A DNA stretch of 64,000 bases from an uncultured Phycisphaerae bacterium (GTDB lineage: Bacteria; Planctomycetota; Phycisphaerae; Sedimentisphaerales; Anaerohalosphaeraceae), in the NCBI GenBank assembly GCA_937949545.1, contig CALEDR010000018.1, forward strand, positions 1-64,000. Direction: 5' to 3'. This document shows positions 54,483 to 64,000 of the stretch, piece after piece. The notes beneath the pieces were generated by a model. It had not been told where the DNA came from. It searched no databases and saw nothing but the letters and a program-made list of their open reading frames with translations. Numbering within the stretch: position 1 is the first letter of the stretch; the number at the start of each line of letters is the position of its first letter. The translations under genes and the position numbers were made by a program.

Positions 54483-54656
54483 CGGAGAGGGCGGGATTCA
54501 CTTCGCGGCTCCTTCGATGTCGAACCCGCCTCATGACGCACCTGCATCCTGCGGGTTCTCATCCCACCGGGAGAAAATTAAGTCGATTCCCCTGTCGAGA
54601 ACACATACCCTTTTCCCCTATGCCAACCGCCCGACAAACCGGAGAGGGCGGGATTC
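54483..54656. repeat. 17-base direct repeat of the tRNA-Ser 3' end
   Basis: CGGAGAGGGCGGGATTC occurs at 54483-54499 and again at 54640-54656, the second being the 3' end of tRNA-Ser (minus strand). After the first copy, 22 bases intervene and then GAACCCGC, also found in the tRNA T arm, appears. The segment between (about 140 bases) has GC-rich inverted pieces and no gene. It looks like a degenerate partial tRNA copy, possibly left by an integrating element. Confidence 0.6.
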
Positions 54657-54727
54657 GAACCCGCGGTAGAGACAAGCCCTACACAGCCTTTCCAAGGCTG
54701 CTCGATCAGCCACTCCGACACCTCTCC
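54641..54727 (-). tRNA. tRNA-Ser (GGA)
   Basis: 87-nt type II tRNA: acceptor GGAGAGG/CCTCTCC, anticodon loop TTGGAAA reading GGA, a long variable arm, and T arm GGGTTCGAATCCC. CCA is not encoded. Confidence 0.96.
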
Positions 54728-54784
54728 AAACACTCGGGCTATCTTACCGGTAAAAAGGACGGGATGCAACCGGAAAAATCCGGT

Positions 54785-55264
54785 TTATCGCTCGATGTTT
54801 TCGCTTCTCCGGCGGTGGAAAAAGGCCTGCAGCTGCGCCCGGCAGTCGTCGGCCAAAATTCCGGAGGTCACTTCGAGGCGGTGATTCAGACGCGGGTCCT
54901 GAACAAGATTGTACAGACTGCGGACGGCTCCGGTCTTCGGGTCATCTGTTCCGTAAACCAGCCGGTCCAGTCGGGCCAGCACCAACGCCCCCGCACACAT
55001 CGGACACGGCTCGAGCGTCACATAAATCGTACAGCCGTTCAGCCGCCAGTTGCCGATGTATTCAGCCGCCTGCGTCAGAGCGATGATTTCCGCATGAGCC
55101 GTCGGGTCGTTGAGCTGCTCCCGCTGATTATAGGCCCGTGCAATCACACGGTCTTCATACACAATCACACAGCCGATCGGCACATCGCCGTTTTCTTCGG
55201 CAATATAGGCCTGGTCAATGGCCATCCGCATATACTGTTCATCTTTGGACAAGGGACCTTCCAT
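54785..55264 (-). CDS. tadA: tRNA-specific adenosine-34 deaminase
   Basis: Converts A34 of tRNA-Arg to inosine. 159 residues; zinc site His57, Cys87, Cys90 with catalytic Glu59 ([16 protein letters not shown]). [10 protein letters not shown] matches the family. Lies 13 bases after the stop-side neighbour at 55278 and before tRNA-Ser, in the same direction. Confidence 0.95.
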   Translation of the reverse strand: MEGPLSKDEQYMRMAIDQAYIAEENGDVPIGCVIVYEDRVIARAYNQREQLNDPTAHAEIIALTQAAEYIGNWRLNGCTIYVTLEPCPMCAGALVLARLDRLVYGTDDPKTGAVRSLYNLVQDPRLNHRLEVTSGILADDCRAQLQAFFHRRRSENIER

Positions 55265-55277
55265 TCTTTGCCCTTCG

Positions 55278-58200
55278 TCAGTTCAGCCGAATTGTCAGGG
55301 GCTCCAGATTTTCCGAGGCGGCGATTTTACAGCCGTCCAAATAGACAGACAAGCCCTTTCCCCGCCCATACCGCAGGCCCGTTCGGTCCCACAGAATCGT
55401 CAGGGTATGTCCTCGGAAGGGAACCTTGTCCAGGCAGAACCAATCCCAGCGTTCCTGCGGGACAAGCGGGTCAATCAGAATATCTTCTCCTTCCGAAGGC
55501 ACCAGTCCCGCCAGACCGGTGATGACCAGGTCGCAGAAGGTCGAATGATTGTAAAAGCGGCTTCGGTTGGTATCCGGCGTCAGCCAGGCGCCTGTCTTTT
55601 CGTCGAGATATTCCCCGATATAGGGCTTGCCGTCGCGGCGGTGACTTCGGGCATATGTAAGCATGGCCTCGAAGAAATCTTTTCGACTGACATAAGACTG
55701 CGAATAACAACGAAGCAGATTCGCCATCGCCGTTAACGTTTGACTGGTCGCAAACGGCCAGACAGCCCCGTCCCATTCGCAGGTGCCGACCCCATGACTG
55801 CGAAAAGCCGGGTGCCGCCGCTCGGCTGTCGTAAGCCCGAAGGGAGCCCAGAAGCCCTCCGGATCGGTCAGCTGCCGCCAGGCCTCCTCAAATCCGGCAT
55901 CCGGCAGATTAAAATACCAGGGAATAAACCCGATGGCCTCGCGAACATCCGCCGGCGTCATATCAGGACGAAGAACCTTAAAAAACTTCGCCTGAGGGTC
56001 CCACAGATGCTTCTGAATCAGTTCTTTGAGCCGGGCGGCCTGTTCCGCATATTCACGGGCCAAAGAGTCACGTCCCGCCATCTGGGCGATTTTCGAGACC
56101 GCCAGCATATCGGCGTACAAATAGCAGTTCAGCGGGGGACGAATGTTTTTCTCTTTTCGAGAGCCGCTGATGGATTCCTCCATCCCATCCCGTACATCAA
56201 ACTGCCAAAAAAGACCGTTCTCCAGACCCTTTTCCTTTCGCCAGCGCTCCACGTCCTCGACAAATGCATCCAGCAGGCCGATCAGAAAATCTCTGTCCCG
56301 ATGAACCCAATACCGCCGATACAGTGCCCATGTGGCCCAGTTGCTGTATTTGTGAAAATGAGGCTGAAGGGAGCCGTTGTGTCCGGTGTACCAAAACCGG
56401 GCATAGTCATCGAGAAGCCGCTGGTCCCGCAGCCACGTTCCCTCATAAATATGATGTCCGACGGCACAGCTGATGGTATTGAAAGATCCGCTGTGGCTGA
56501 CCTTATCGAGAAACTCCGTAAGCACAAAACCGCCCGGCGTCTGCTTAATATGCTTGCGGAAGGTCCACCAGCGGAAATAGTAAATCTCCTCCAGTTCCTT
56601 GTCGGGACATTCGAAAAAAGGGATATTCCGGTTCATCCATTCCCAGGCCTGCGCATTCGAAACCGCATTGACAATCGGTTCCTCGTCCGTTTGATTGAAG
56701 ACATCGACATAGCGGCGAAAGGAGTCCGGATTCAGGACAGACTCCGCCATAGTCTCTGTCCGAAAATCCCGGAGATAAAAGACGGCCGGCGCAACCGGCT
56801 CATCTGCTCCGGGTTCATCCCAGCCGGGAATGAATTCGCTGCCGCTTTTGTACTTCTGGACATCGTCCGTCAGCCGATACCGACCTGTGCGAAACTCAAT
56901 TCGATGAGGAGCCCCTTCCGGCATTCCGAACGAGATTTTTTGCAGAAGAGGTTTCTCATCCAAGAAGAAATCAAAACAACGGTTTTTCGAATCGATTTGA
57001 AACCGGAATGTATGCCATTGCTCTTGAACCAATTTGACAAAAGAACGGTATTCTCCGGATTCCGGATTGAAAAGAAGACCGTTCCGCTGCGTATCGATTC
57101 GCAGCGGAATCAGCCGCTCCCCTTTTTCGGAAAGGATTTCAATATCCAGCTCCTCCCGCGGAGACTGGACATACAAACGGAAGGAAAGCGAAAGGCGGGG
57201 GCTTTTCTGAAAGACCCGGACCGCCTTGGCATAATCATAGGGGTCCGTGTCCTTGAGCATCAGGCTTTTTTCCGTCCGGCTCGGAAACTCTGCGATTTCT
57301 ACCGGGCACCACTGGGGCGAATAAATGTTCCAGTCCGGGACATATCCGCCGGTCTCCATTCGGCTGAAATCATCAAAAACCGGTCCTTCGACCCGCCCTT
57401 TGATCGGAACAGGAATGCGGGCAATCCAGATGTCTTCTTTGTTGACGGAGTACACAACCCAAAGGTCATCGCCCGGAGGGTTGCCGTTGCCCTCAACAAT
57501 CCCGCGAACGTACTGCGGGCCGGGCCGCTTTTCCCGGCCCCAATACCGCTTGGGAGGCACTTCCCCATGCACCACAAGGAGATTGTCAAAATGAATTCCA
57601 TCCTCCCCTGTTGCGACACACAGCGGATGACGCGCCTCGCTGCCCGTCGGATTATAAACCAGCGCATACCGCCCGTCATCCGTGCGCTGCCCCCAGATTT
57701 TGGCCCCGCCATAGGTGAGCGTTTCGCAGCGAACCGGATAGGACCACGTCTCGCCCTGGTCGCGGCTGATGGTAACCCAGCGGTCTTTGAAAAACCCTAC
57801 AATCACTCCGTCCGGACGGGTATAAAAGCAGAAGGCCTTGCCGGGCTTGTTGCGTCCCTGAGGCGGAGGCCACGTCACCCGATAAAATTCGTCGCGGTCC
57901 TGCGCAAACTGGTCTTCCTCCCACCACTGGAGACGGCGAACCTTGTCTTCCAAAAAAGCCTTGCACCCAAAAACAAAACCGACATCATTTGATTCCGTAT
58001 AAAGCGGATACAACAAGGGTCCTTTCCAGTTGTCATTGACCCGAATGAAGTAAATCGGACCTAACGAATCATCCGGACGGATTTCGCGAACCACCCTGCC
58101 GATGCCGTCGCCGTACGGCGAGCCGTAAAAGCCCATCGTCAGAAACCGCCCGTTGGGAGCGATGTAAAACCCCATCCTCTGATGCATATAGGGATAGGTG

Positions 58201-58655
58201 ATTTGAGCTTTTTCATCCGCCAGCGGATAGATGGGAAACAAAACCTGCGGGCGGCTCCAGTGCCGGCCGTCTTTGGAACGGACAAGCATCGTGGCCCCGG
58301 GCGGGATATGCTCTCCAAAAGGATTGTTCAAATACTGACAATAAAACTGTCCGTTCGCATAGGCCAGCATCGGCGCATGATTGTACGTCCAGCCCAGCCC
58401 GTCTGACCATTCCGGATGGCTTCGATTGGCCCGCAGAATCTGATAATTATGAACCCCGACGGCGGGCGGCAGTTGACCGTCGTGGTAGCCGGTTTTGTAG
58501 TCGCTGTTGGAGGTTTTTACCGCTCCGACAAAGCGAACCGGCTCCTGTTCATCCCCCGCCGACCAGAGCAGTCCGGACAGAAACAGAACAAAACCGGTCA
58601 AGAGTCGGAAATAATTCCCCGAATTTTTGATTGACAGGCCGGATGATTTGAACAT
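55278..58655 (-). CDS. Secreted multidomain glycan hydrolase: sialidase-like propeller, jelly roll and (alpha/alpha)6 barrel
   Basis: 1,125 residues with an N-terminal signal. Residues about 40-430 look like a BNR/sialidase-type beta-propeller (repeats such as [34 protein letters not shown]). About 440-640 resembles a concanavalin-like sandwich ([18 protein letters not shown]). About 680-1080 is an (alpha/alpha)6 barrel resembling GH63/MGH1-like hydrolases ([14 protein letters not shown]; acidic [10 protein letters not shown]). I do not know a characterised enzyme with this order. It lies in a rhamnosidase/xylosidase neighbourhood, so a plant or algal polysaccharide is likely. Linkage is unknown. 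Confidence 0.8.
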   Translation of the reverse strand: MFKSSGLSIKNSGNYFRLLTGFVLFLSGLLWSAGDEQEPVRFVGAVKTSNSDYKTGYHDGQLPPAVGVHNYQILRANRSHPEWSDGLGWTYNHAPMLAYANGQFYCQYLNNPFGEHIPPGATMLVRSKDGRHWSRPQVLFPIYPLADEKAQITYPYMHQRMGFYIAPNGRFLTMGFYGSPYGDGIGRVVREIRPDDSLGPIYFIRVNDNWKGPLLYPLYTESNDVGFVFGCKAFLEDKVRRLQWWEEDQFAQDRDEFYRVTWPPPQGRNKPGKAFCFYTRPDGVIVGFFKDRWVTISRDQGETWSYPVRCETLTYGGAKIWGQRTDDGRYALVYNPTGSEARHPLCVATGEDGIHFDNLLVVHGEVPPKRYWGREKRPGPQYVRGIVEGNGNPPGDDLWVVYSVNKEDIWIARIPVPIKGRVEGPVFDDFSRMETGGYVPDWNIYSPQWCPVEIAEFPSRTEKSLMLKDTDPYDYAKAVRVFQKSPRLSLSFRLYVQSPREELDIEILSEKGERLIPLRIDTQRNGLLFNPESGEYRSFVKLVQEQWHTFRFQIDSKNRCFDFFLDEKPLLQKISFGMPEGAPHRIEFRTGRYRLTDDVQKYKSGSEFIPGWDEPGADEPVAPAVFYLRDFRTETMAESVLNPDSFRRYVDVFNQTDEEPIVNAVSNAQAWEWMNRNIPFFECPDKELEEIYYFRWWTFRKHIKQTPGGFVLTEFLDKVSHSGSFNTISCAVGHHIYEGTWLRDQRLLDDYARFWYTGHNGSLQPHFHKYSNWATWALYRRYWVHRDRDFLIGLLDAFVEDVERWRKEKGLENGLFWQFDVRDGMEESISGSRKEKNIRPPLNCYLYADMLAVSKIAQMAGRDSLAREYAEQAARLKELIQKHLWDPQAKFFKVLRPDMTPADVREAIGFIPWYFNLPDAGFEEAWRQLTDPEGFWAPFGLTTAERRHPAFRSHGVGTCEWDGAVWPFATSQTLTAMANLLRCYSQSYVSRKDFFEAMLTYARSHRRDGKPYIGEYLDEKTGAWLTPDTNRSRFYNHSTFCDLVITGLAGLVPSEGEDILIDPLVPQERWDWFCLDKVPFRGHTLTILWDRTGLRYGRGKGLSVYLDGCKIAASENLEPLTIRLN

Positions 58656-58704
58656 AAGGCAAAACCGCTCTCTTTCTCCAGATTAAATTGTGCTTCAAAA
58701 CCTT

Positions 58705-61700
58705 TTATCTCTTGAGTATCCAATACAAAGCAGGGGGTTCCGTCGTCCATTCCGTCTGCTTGGTCGTGTGAACAGAAGCGATCTGACCGGCTTCCAAATC
58801 AACTCGGCGGATTTCAAACGTTTCTCCCTCCTTTGGCACAGGCAAAGGCAGTTCCTTTCCTTCCGCCACATAAACCAGATATTGTTTCGGCACTTCAGCC
58901 AGAGCAAAACAGCGGGCCGAATCCCCGGGCCAATCGAACGGCTTCATTTTAACAACCGCCTCCAAAAGCGAAGGTTCGGTCTTCGGCGGCAGCGGAGGCA
59001 GAGAACCGCCTCCCAGCAGCACAGCCCATCCGAAACGGCTGTCCGCTGAATAAATAACCGCTTTGTCCGGATACCGCTCTCGATATTCCCGAACCGCCCG
59101 AAGGGTCTGCTCAAAGGAGGTCGGCTTGGGGTTGAGCAGGCGGGCATGCTGTCGAGGCGCCAACTGTCTGCCCCCCTGCGGAGCATACAGCACTCCGTTT
59201 GACTGATACCACCAATACCGTATATCAATCACAGAAACGAGTTCTCGATATTGCGGTTCGGACAAAATCACATCCTGAACGTCTTTAGTGCAGCTCAGAG
59301 CAATCAGCGGATTTTTCCGCTTTTCCTCTTTCCATTGCCGGATTGTATCCAGCCAAAAACGGACAAACTCCGCCGGACCTGTATATTCCGCCGACGTCAT
59401 CTGAACCACATTTGTATGGTCCGCAAACGCATCCAGACATTGGCGGATATACGCCTGATGCAGGGCACGACGGCCGGGATGACTGACATCATAAAACAGA
59501 TGTGCCAGAAAGATCCGCTTATCACCGGCATACGGCGGCGGCTCCGGAAAACCTGTGTCGTTGATGTTGTTGGCCGGCCGCCACGGAAAATCCGCCCAAT
59601 GGGCCCCGGCCTCCAGCACATTGTGCTGAAAATAGTTGTGGTGCAGCAGAACCAGCCCCTTTTGCTCGCACAAATCCGCAAACTCTTCCAGACGGGCCCA
59701 ATACCAGGCGTTATAGCGGGTCAAATCATACCGGCTCAGTCCGTCCCAGGCAGTCCCGATTCCGCTGCGGTCAAAGGGCTGTTCGTAAAACGGCGGACGG
59801 ACATCCCCATTCATCCGGCGGATACGCTGATGGTCATCCCGCCGCCGGTCGTACCAAAGGCCGTAATTGTAATCCAGCACCGTTTTGCCGGATGCCGCCA
59901 TTTCAGATGTCAATTCCTCCAAATCATCCGTAAACCCCCGGCCGATTCGGCCCGGAACAAACCGGGTAATCCCGATGCCGAAAGACGGGGCCTCATCCGG
60001 ACGCGTTGTCCCCCTCCACCAGGCAACCCCCGTGCTGGCACCGGCCAGCAGACGCCCTCGACAGACAATCCGTCCGTTAACAAGGGAAATCCGCTTGTCC
60101 GGCGGATTGGCGGAAACAGTTCGGTTCGTCGTTTCATCCCAAACCTGCTCCAGCGGCTGTGCAGCGGAAATGTCGGAGACAATCGGATATTCCTCCGTCA
60201 ATTTCCAAATAAACTCCGCCAGGGTCGGCATCGGTTTTGAAGAGGCAGCCGCCAGTTCCGCCGCTAATTCATAAGAAGGGTTTGTCGTACCGGATGTGTC
60301 AATTTTCCACAGACGAATCCGATTTGCCGCCTCTTTGCCCAGCCGCCGGGCCAACTGGGCCTGATAGAGACTGTCGGGCTTGACAAAGCTGTTGGACTGC
60401 TCCCACCAGCCGTCACCTTCGAATTCCGCCCAGCATCCGAACGCCCAGTTCCAGGCGGTCGGGGGTTTGGCGCATTCGATGATCGCCGCCTCACACTGCC
60501 AGAGAACACAATTCGCACCGCTCCACCCAATCCCCTCACCTCGGCTGCCGCGATGGCCTACCCGCAGGGCGTTCCCGTCAATTCGGACATTGTCGTAGAG
60601 AACGCCGCAGGCCCAGCTTTCCAGCGGCCCGCTGTCTTCCAGCGGCTCCTTCGCCCAGCATTGCACGAATGCATTCGGCCCCGGTGCACAATGCCCGACG
60701 GAAAAATCGTGCCGCCCCCGCTCAGACCAGCACCGAAGAAAAAGGGTCATCTGCCCCATGGTAAAAAAGGGATTCCTTCGCCAGCCGCCTTCCTCGGATA
60801 CGGGCTCCAGAGACAGGCAATCCTCCACCGTAACCCATTTGGCGGTTTCCCACACCGCCGCCAGCGAACCGGCAAAATGAACAGCCGTCAAGCGGCGAAC
60901 CCAGACGTTTTCCGCATTCTCAATCGTAACGACCATCCAGGAATGATTCTCATCCTTCGGGTTGGCCCGATTGTATTCCGAAACACAGCGGAGATTTTCC
61001 ACCCCGACATGATGAATCCGTCCGGGCCATTGGTATTTCTGCACGGTGCCGCCGCCCCACCGCTGCTCGAGGGCCGCCGTCAGCGGGGCATCCAGAACGA
61101 CCCGCCCGCCGTCAACGGCACGAATCACCCGATCCCACCGAATATCCCGAGAGCCGGCCTTCCAGGCAAACTGGCCTTTGAGCCCGCCGCCGAACCGATT
61201 CATTCCGATATGCTCAATCCATTCCGGCGTGCTGGGTCGGGTAATCACCACCGGATCCCCGACGGAAAGCCCCTCCGTATTCTCCAGACGAAGAGAATAT
61301 GAGCCGACTGGGACAATTTCATCCTGAACCCGAACCGCCTGCCCCGCTCCGCACCGGTCATTCTTTCCTGCAATCCGGATAAAAGTTCTGCGGTCCGTGC
61401 CGGCGGCAATCAGGACCGTGCCATCCTCGTCCATTCCCTCGCCGCGCAAAACCACACCGGACGAGCGCAGAATCAAGCCGCCCTGCAGGATATATCGCCC
61501 CCGACGCAGAAGCACAGCTCCCCGAAAGCCGTCTGCATTCAAGGGAAGCAAAGACACATAATCAACGGCCGCCTGAACCCGTGCGGTATTATCCCCCTCA
61601 ACGGGTTCGACAATGACTCGTACAGGCACATTGGGAATCGGCTTATCCCCCCCTTCATACCCGCAGTGAGAAAAATCCGGAATCCGATTGCCCTGCGAAT

Positions 61701-61851
61701 CGGTGCCGCACTGAAGGGTTTCATTCGAATCAATTTTAAGGAAAAACTCAGGCGCTTGATTCTCTGCTCCGGCAGCTGTCCATGACAAAAAAACCAGCTG
61801 AAGCAGAAAACCACCGGCCGAGGCGGAAAAAAATTTCTTCATCGAAAACAA
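58705..61851 (-). CDS. Secreted beta-helix plus barrel-like protein (resembles DUF6298 proteins)
   Basis: 1,048 residues, signal peptide ending near AAGA. About 60-560: right-handed parallel beta-helix of the pectate-lyase type (GAVLLRRGRYILQGGL, SSGVVLRGEGMDEDGTVLIAAG, and many short V-x-N/C-x-F turns). About 590-960: a barrel-like region with conserved GITRFVPGRIGRGF, DYNYGLWYDRRRDDHQR and many aromatic and acidic residues, like a glycoside-hydrolase TIM barrel; I associate it with DUF6298, from memory. A small sandwich ends it. Activity unknown. Probably co-transcribed with the 1,125-residue hydrolase downstream (49-base gap). Confidence 0.78.
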   Translation of the reverse strand: MFSMKKFFSASAGGFLLQLVFLSWTAAGAENQAPEFFLKIDSNETLQCGTDSQGNRIPDFSHCGYEGGDKPIPNVPVRVIVEPVEGDNTARVQAAVDYVSLLPLNADGFRGAVLLRRGRYILQGGLILRSSGVVLRGEGMDEDGTVLIAAGTDRRTFIRIAGKNDRCGAGQAVRVQDEIVPVGSYSLRLENTEGLSVGDPVVITRPSTPEWIEHIGMNRFGGGLKGQFAWKAGSRDIRWDRVIRAVDGGRVVLDAPLTAALEQRWGGGTVQKYQWPGRIHHVGVENLRCVSEYNRANPKDENHSWMVVTIENAENVWVRRLTAVHFAGSLAAVWETAKWVTVEDCLSLEPVSEEGGWRRNPFFTMGQMTLFLRCWSERGRHDFSVGHCAPGPNAFVQCWAKEPLEDSGPLESWACGVLYDNVRIDGNALRVGHRGSRGEGIGWSGANCVLWQCEAAIIECAKPPTAWNWAFGCWAEFEGDGWWEQSNSFVKPDSLYQAQLARRLGKEAANRIRLWKIDTSGTTNPSYELAAELAAASSKPMPTLAEFIWKLTEEYPIVSDISAAQPLEQVWDETTNRTVSANPPDKRISLVNGRIVCRGRLLAGASTGVAWWRGTTRPDEAPSFGIGITRFVPGRIGRGFTDDLEELTSEMAASGKTVLDYNYGLWYDRRRDDHQRIRRMNGDVRPPFYEQPFDRSGIGTAWDGLSRYDLTRYNAWYWARLEEFADLCEQKGLVLLHHNYFQHNVLEAGAHWADFPWRPANNINDTGFPEPPPYAGDKRIFLAHLFYDVSHPGRRALHQAYIRQCLDAFADHTNVVQMTSAEYTGPAEFVRFWLDTIRQWKEEKRKNPLIALSCTKDVQDVILSEPQYRELVSVIDIRYWWYQSNGVLYAPQGGRQLAPRQHARLLNPKPTSFEQTLRAVREYRERYPDKAVIYSADSRFGWAVLLGGGSLPPLPPKTEPSLLEAVVKMKPFDWPGDSARCFALAEVPKQYLVYVAEGKELPLPVPKEGETFEIRRVDLEAGQIASVHTTKQTEWTTEPPALYWILKR

Positions 61852-62481
61852 CCCTGGCTGTCCTTATGAATTTGTTAACACACAACGAGTCCATTCGGCT
61901 CCTCAAAGCCGTCTGCCCTCCCTAACCTTCCGAGCAGCTGGAAAAAAATAACAGACCCTTCTTGTCCGAATCCTGTCTGCACGGAGCAAAAAAGTTCGAA
62001 AAACAAGCTGCTCCCGGGGCTATAAAACCGTCTTCAAAACCGAATTATCGACATTCCGGGGAAATGAACAAGACAATATTGCGCCTAAGAAAAGAGCATT
62101 TTGCGCAAAACATTCCCGCTTCTTAATTTTCTCTCCGCCTCAGGAACCCAAACCGGCCCTTCCAACCCCGCCGCTGGAGCACAGGCCGGTATCTAACCGG
62201 CCAAACAGTACCGTCGGAATAGAGATATGATTTTTTCAAAAAACCGTCGGCAGCATCGATTGCACTTATATTGCAGGCAAATTCCCCGAAATGCCAACAA
62301 TATCTTTCCAACCCTTTTAGGATAATGCGGAAACATCATTTCCAACGAAAGAATCGGCGGTATAACATCCAGAGCCTATGGAAAAGCAATATGTTGCAGA
62401 TCTCAGTCCGGGAGGATTCCCCCACCCCAAAAGAGTATGCCTATGGGGGCCCAAATACTTCCCCGCAATCCCAAAAGCTTC
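61852..62481. other. 630-base region without a confident gene
   Basis: Contains the promoter region of the beta-helix gene. A 7-base perfect hairpin (GGCCGGT/ACCGGCC) sits at 62184-62202 without a T run. A leftward frame at 62123-62311 ends in a YLYSDGTVWPV segment that faintly recalls planctomycete prepilin C-termini, but there is no N-terminal methylation motif and stops lie upstream. Possibly a decayed gene; otherwise nothing seen. Confidence 0.4.
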
Positions 62482-63255
62482 TCAGCGTTTGTGGGTAATA
62501 AAAAACATCGCAACAGCCAGAGCAAACACGGGCATGGAACGCGGTTCGGGAACGGAAGGATAGGCCAAAGCCATTGCCGCTGCTTCTAGGGGATGCACCG
62601 CCGCCGTTTCCTCCCATCGGGACGAATAGCCGTACATAGCCAAACGCTCATTCCCTTCCCCCATCCACTCCTCCCATCCCTTCCGGCCCGGATTGTACAC
62701 ATCCCGCAGGCCGAACAGATGGCCGATTTCGTGCAAAGCGACCCGCTCCACCCAAAACCCCCCTTCTTCCCCGTCACTGCCCGTCCTCCAGCGGACGGAC
62801 ACATCATTAAAGTACAAATCCCTCTCGATCACACGATTGGTTATCGGCTCTACCCATACCTTTACAACCGCCAGAAAAGCATTCGGCAGGTTCAAGACAT
62901 GTTTCCACGGGTTCGGTTCTTTTTCCGTCGGACTTATCCAGGCAATTTCATTCCGGCCGTTCCTGCGACCGGGTGTAAAGTCCCCTTTTGACGGCACTTC
63001 CACTGCCCAAAGGGACGAATTTGCGCAAGTCCATTTCTGAAAGGCATTTTGTACGGCCTGATAATCGCTGCCGTCGGTGATATATCTTGAACCCCTGATA
63101 AAAGAGTAGGTATATCCGCTTGGAACAAGCAGGCCGTTCATCCGCATATTCTTCAAAAACACTTCCTCTTTTTGAACATCCAAAATCGCAATCCCCCCAA
63201 ACGCAGCTCCCCCGAAAACTCCGAGTGAAAAAACCAACTTTCTAAATAGATTCAT
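62482..63255 (-). CDS. PEP-CTERM-sorted zinc metallopeptidase (matrixin-like)
   Basis: 257 residues. Signal peptide (about 1-20), then a protease domain with HEIGHLFGLRD: zinc ligands His175 and His179, catalytic Glu176, and Asp185 where most metzincins have a third His. The C-terminal 26 residues carry VPEP (235-238), a hydrophobic span and the basic end HKR, an exosortase PEP-CTERM signal, so it should be cleaved and attached at the surface by an exosortase encoded elsewhere. Its own substrate is unknown. Confidence 0.88.
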   Translation of the reverse strand: MNLFRKLVFSLGVFGGAAFGGIAILDVQKEEVFLKNMRMNGLLVPSGYTYSFIRGSRYITDGSDYQAVQNAFQKWTCANSSLWAVEVPSKGDFTPGRRNGRNEIAWISPTEKEPNPWKHVLNLPNAFLAVVKVWVEPITNRVIERDLYFNDVSVRWRTGSDGEEGGFWVERVALHEIGHLFGLRDVYNPGRKGWEEWMGEGNERLAMYGYSSRWEETAAVHPLEAAAMALAYPSVPEPRSMPVFALAVAMFFITHKR

Positions 63256-63574
63256 ATATTATTGTCTCCAAAAAAACTTTTCAGGCGACAAATCGTCTTG
63301 AACGGAGAAGGTCTTAAGCAAAGATTTCAAAAAGGAAGGAATTAAAAAAAGAAAGCGTCTTACCAACCGGATGTTAAGGCCGATAAACCCTGCATGTTCA
63401 TTAAAACAAATTCCGTTTATCTATTCATAACATATTAACATATAAAGATATTGCCTGTCTTTATTGTGAAACAGTTTTTTGTCATTTTCCTCTGTATTTT
63501 CAAAGGAAAAAAAGATATGTTATTAACGGATAAAACTCTGGATTGTCGTTACTTAGGGTTTTTCAGGATAGACA
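63256..63574. other. 319-base AT-rich gap with a possible 22-residue upstream frame
   Basis: Divergent control region between the metallopeptidase and proA. A short frame at 63517-63585 (ATG behind AAAGGAAA, reading MLLTDKTLDCRY...) overlaps the proA start by 11 bases and could couple translation. No palindromes or other features stand out. Confidence 0.35.
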
Positions 63575-64000
63575 ATGACCATTGAAAATCTTGCTTTGAA
63601 AGCCCAGGAATCTTCTTTGGCGCTTTCCTCTCTGTCTTCGGCACAGAAAAACCATGCCCTGGCCTGCATTCGAAACGCCCTGCAGGCACACGCTGAAAAA
63701 ATCATCGCCGCCAATCGGCAGGACCTGCAGAAAGCTGAACAGGAAAAACTAGCCGCCCCGCTCTTGAAACGTCTCAAATTCGATCAAAAGAAAATTGAAG
63801 ACGTCTGCAAAGGCATCGACAGTTTAATCGCCCTGCCGGACCCGGTCGGAGCGACTCTGAGTGCAACGGAACTGGACAAGGGACTGGAACTGTACAAGGT
63901 GACCTGCCCGATCGGCGTCATCGGCGTCATTTTTGAATCCAGACCGGATGCCCTCGTGCAGATTTCCACGCTCTGTCTGAAAAGCGGCAATGCCGTGCTG
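63575..64000 (+). CDS. proA: Glutamate-5-semialdehyde dehydrogenase (partial, runs off window)
   Basis: Second step of proline synthesis, NADPH reduction of gamma-glutamyl phosphate. The visible 142 residues from ATG 63575 include ALACIRNALQ, AANRQDL and PIGVIGVIFESRPDALVQI, characteristic of ProA; the catalytic Cys lies beyond the window. proB is not immediately upstream. Confidence 0.94.
   Translation, partial: MTIENLALKAQESSLALSSLSSAQKNHALACIRNALQAHAEKIIAANRQDLQKAEQEKLAAPLLKRLKFDQKKIEDVCKGIDSLIALPDPVGATLSATELDKGLELYKVTCPIGVIGVIFESRPDALVQISTLCLKSGNAVL

Noticed and set aside
53579-55522. A 647-residue rightward open frame crossing the esterase, tRNA-Ser and tadA
   Set aside because: It reads through a tRNA and two real genes in antisense; the composition is non-protein-like.
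55740-57992. A 750-residue rightward open frame antisense to the propeller-barrel hydrolase
   Set aside because: No domain, biased Arg/Pro/His content and no ribosome site; the leftward gene has clear domains. It arises from codon bias.
62123-62311. A 62-residue leftward gene
   Set aside because: Only a faint prepilin-like tail, no N-terminal motif, and stops upstream; kept as unassigned sequence.
1-64000. CRISPR arrays, insertion sequences, rRNA genes or prophage modules
   Set aside because: I looked for regularly spaced direct repeats, transposase-like proteins, rRNA and phage structural genes and saw none.

Overview
The window looks like chromosome of an anaerobic, polysaccharide-degrading Planctomycetota bacterium of the Phycisphaerae/Sedimentisphaerales type. 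This is inferred from the gene mix: NAD-linked [FeFe] hydrogenase, Nqr-type sodium pump, rubredoxin/rubrerythrin oxygen defence, a PEP-CTERM-tagged protease, secreted glycosidases without SusC/D partners, and a fused AroD-AroE. No 16S rRNA is present, so the placement is tentative. Base composition is moderate and genes are tightly packed.

Layout. 0-6.8 kb holds housekeeping genes: a lipoprotein cut by the window edge, prepilin peptidase, argG, aroDE, a periplasmic redoxin, an M14 peptidase and a NUDIX hydrolase. 6.9-13.9 kb is a Cus/Czc-type heavy-metal efflux operon (tolC, cusB, YHS lipoprotein, cusA; leftward). Three of its four genes carry an apparent one-base loss in a homopolymer. 14.0-15.8 kb holds two 5'-truncated gene fragments joined back to back, then very small genes. 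15.9-23.4 kb is a leftward redox operon, rex - sensor kinase - hndB - hndC - hndD - hndA - stand-alone receiver, with a strong promoter and two Rex-like operators.

23.5-33.9 kb is transcribed leftward. In transcription order it holds perR, rubrerythrin, lipoprotein thiol peroxidase, flavodiiron protein, ferritin, ferritin-like protein, nqrB-C-D-E-F (no nqrA), an unknown gene, rubredoxin and zwf. Together they read as an oxygen/peroxide-defence and electron-transfer block. 33.9-46.2 kb is mixed core: phosphoesterase, DAHP synthase, a sigma-54 response regulator broken by one nonsense codon, a cold-shock protein, pnp, rpsO, nnr, a coiled-coil protein, a pseudouridine synthase, a receiver, rsmD, an FHA-GAF protein and a PEBP protein.

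46.3-63.3 kb is a carbohydrate-degradation region: a GH31 with PA14, a GH78 rhamnosidase with a coupled esterase, a propeller plus (alpha/alpha)6 glycosidase fusion, and a beta-helix plus catalytic-like fusion. Interspersed are a DJ-1 protein, tRNA-Asp, a nuclease, tRNA-Ser, tadA and a PEP-CTERM metallopeptidase. proA runs off the right edge.

Most notable: clustered homopolymer lesions in the metal-efflux operon, a hydrogenase operon carrying Rex and a two-component system, an Nqr operon without its A subunit, promoters 9-10 nt from start codons suggesting leaderless mRNAs, a duplicated tRNA-Ser 3' end, and two large unclassified glycan-active fusions.
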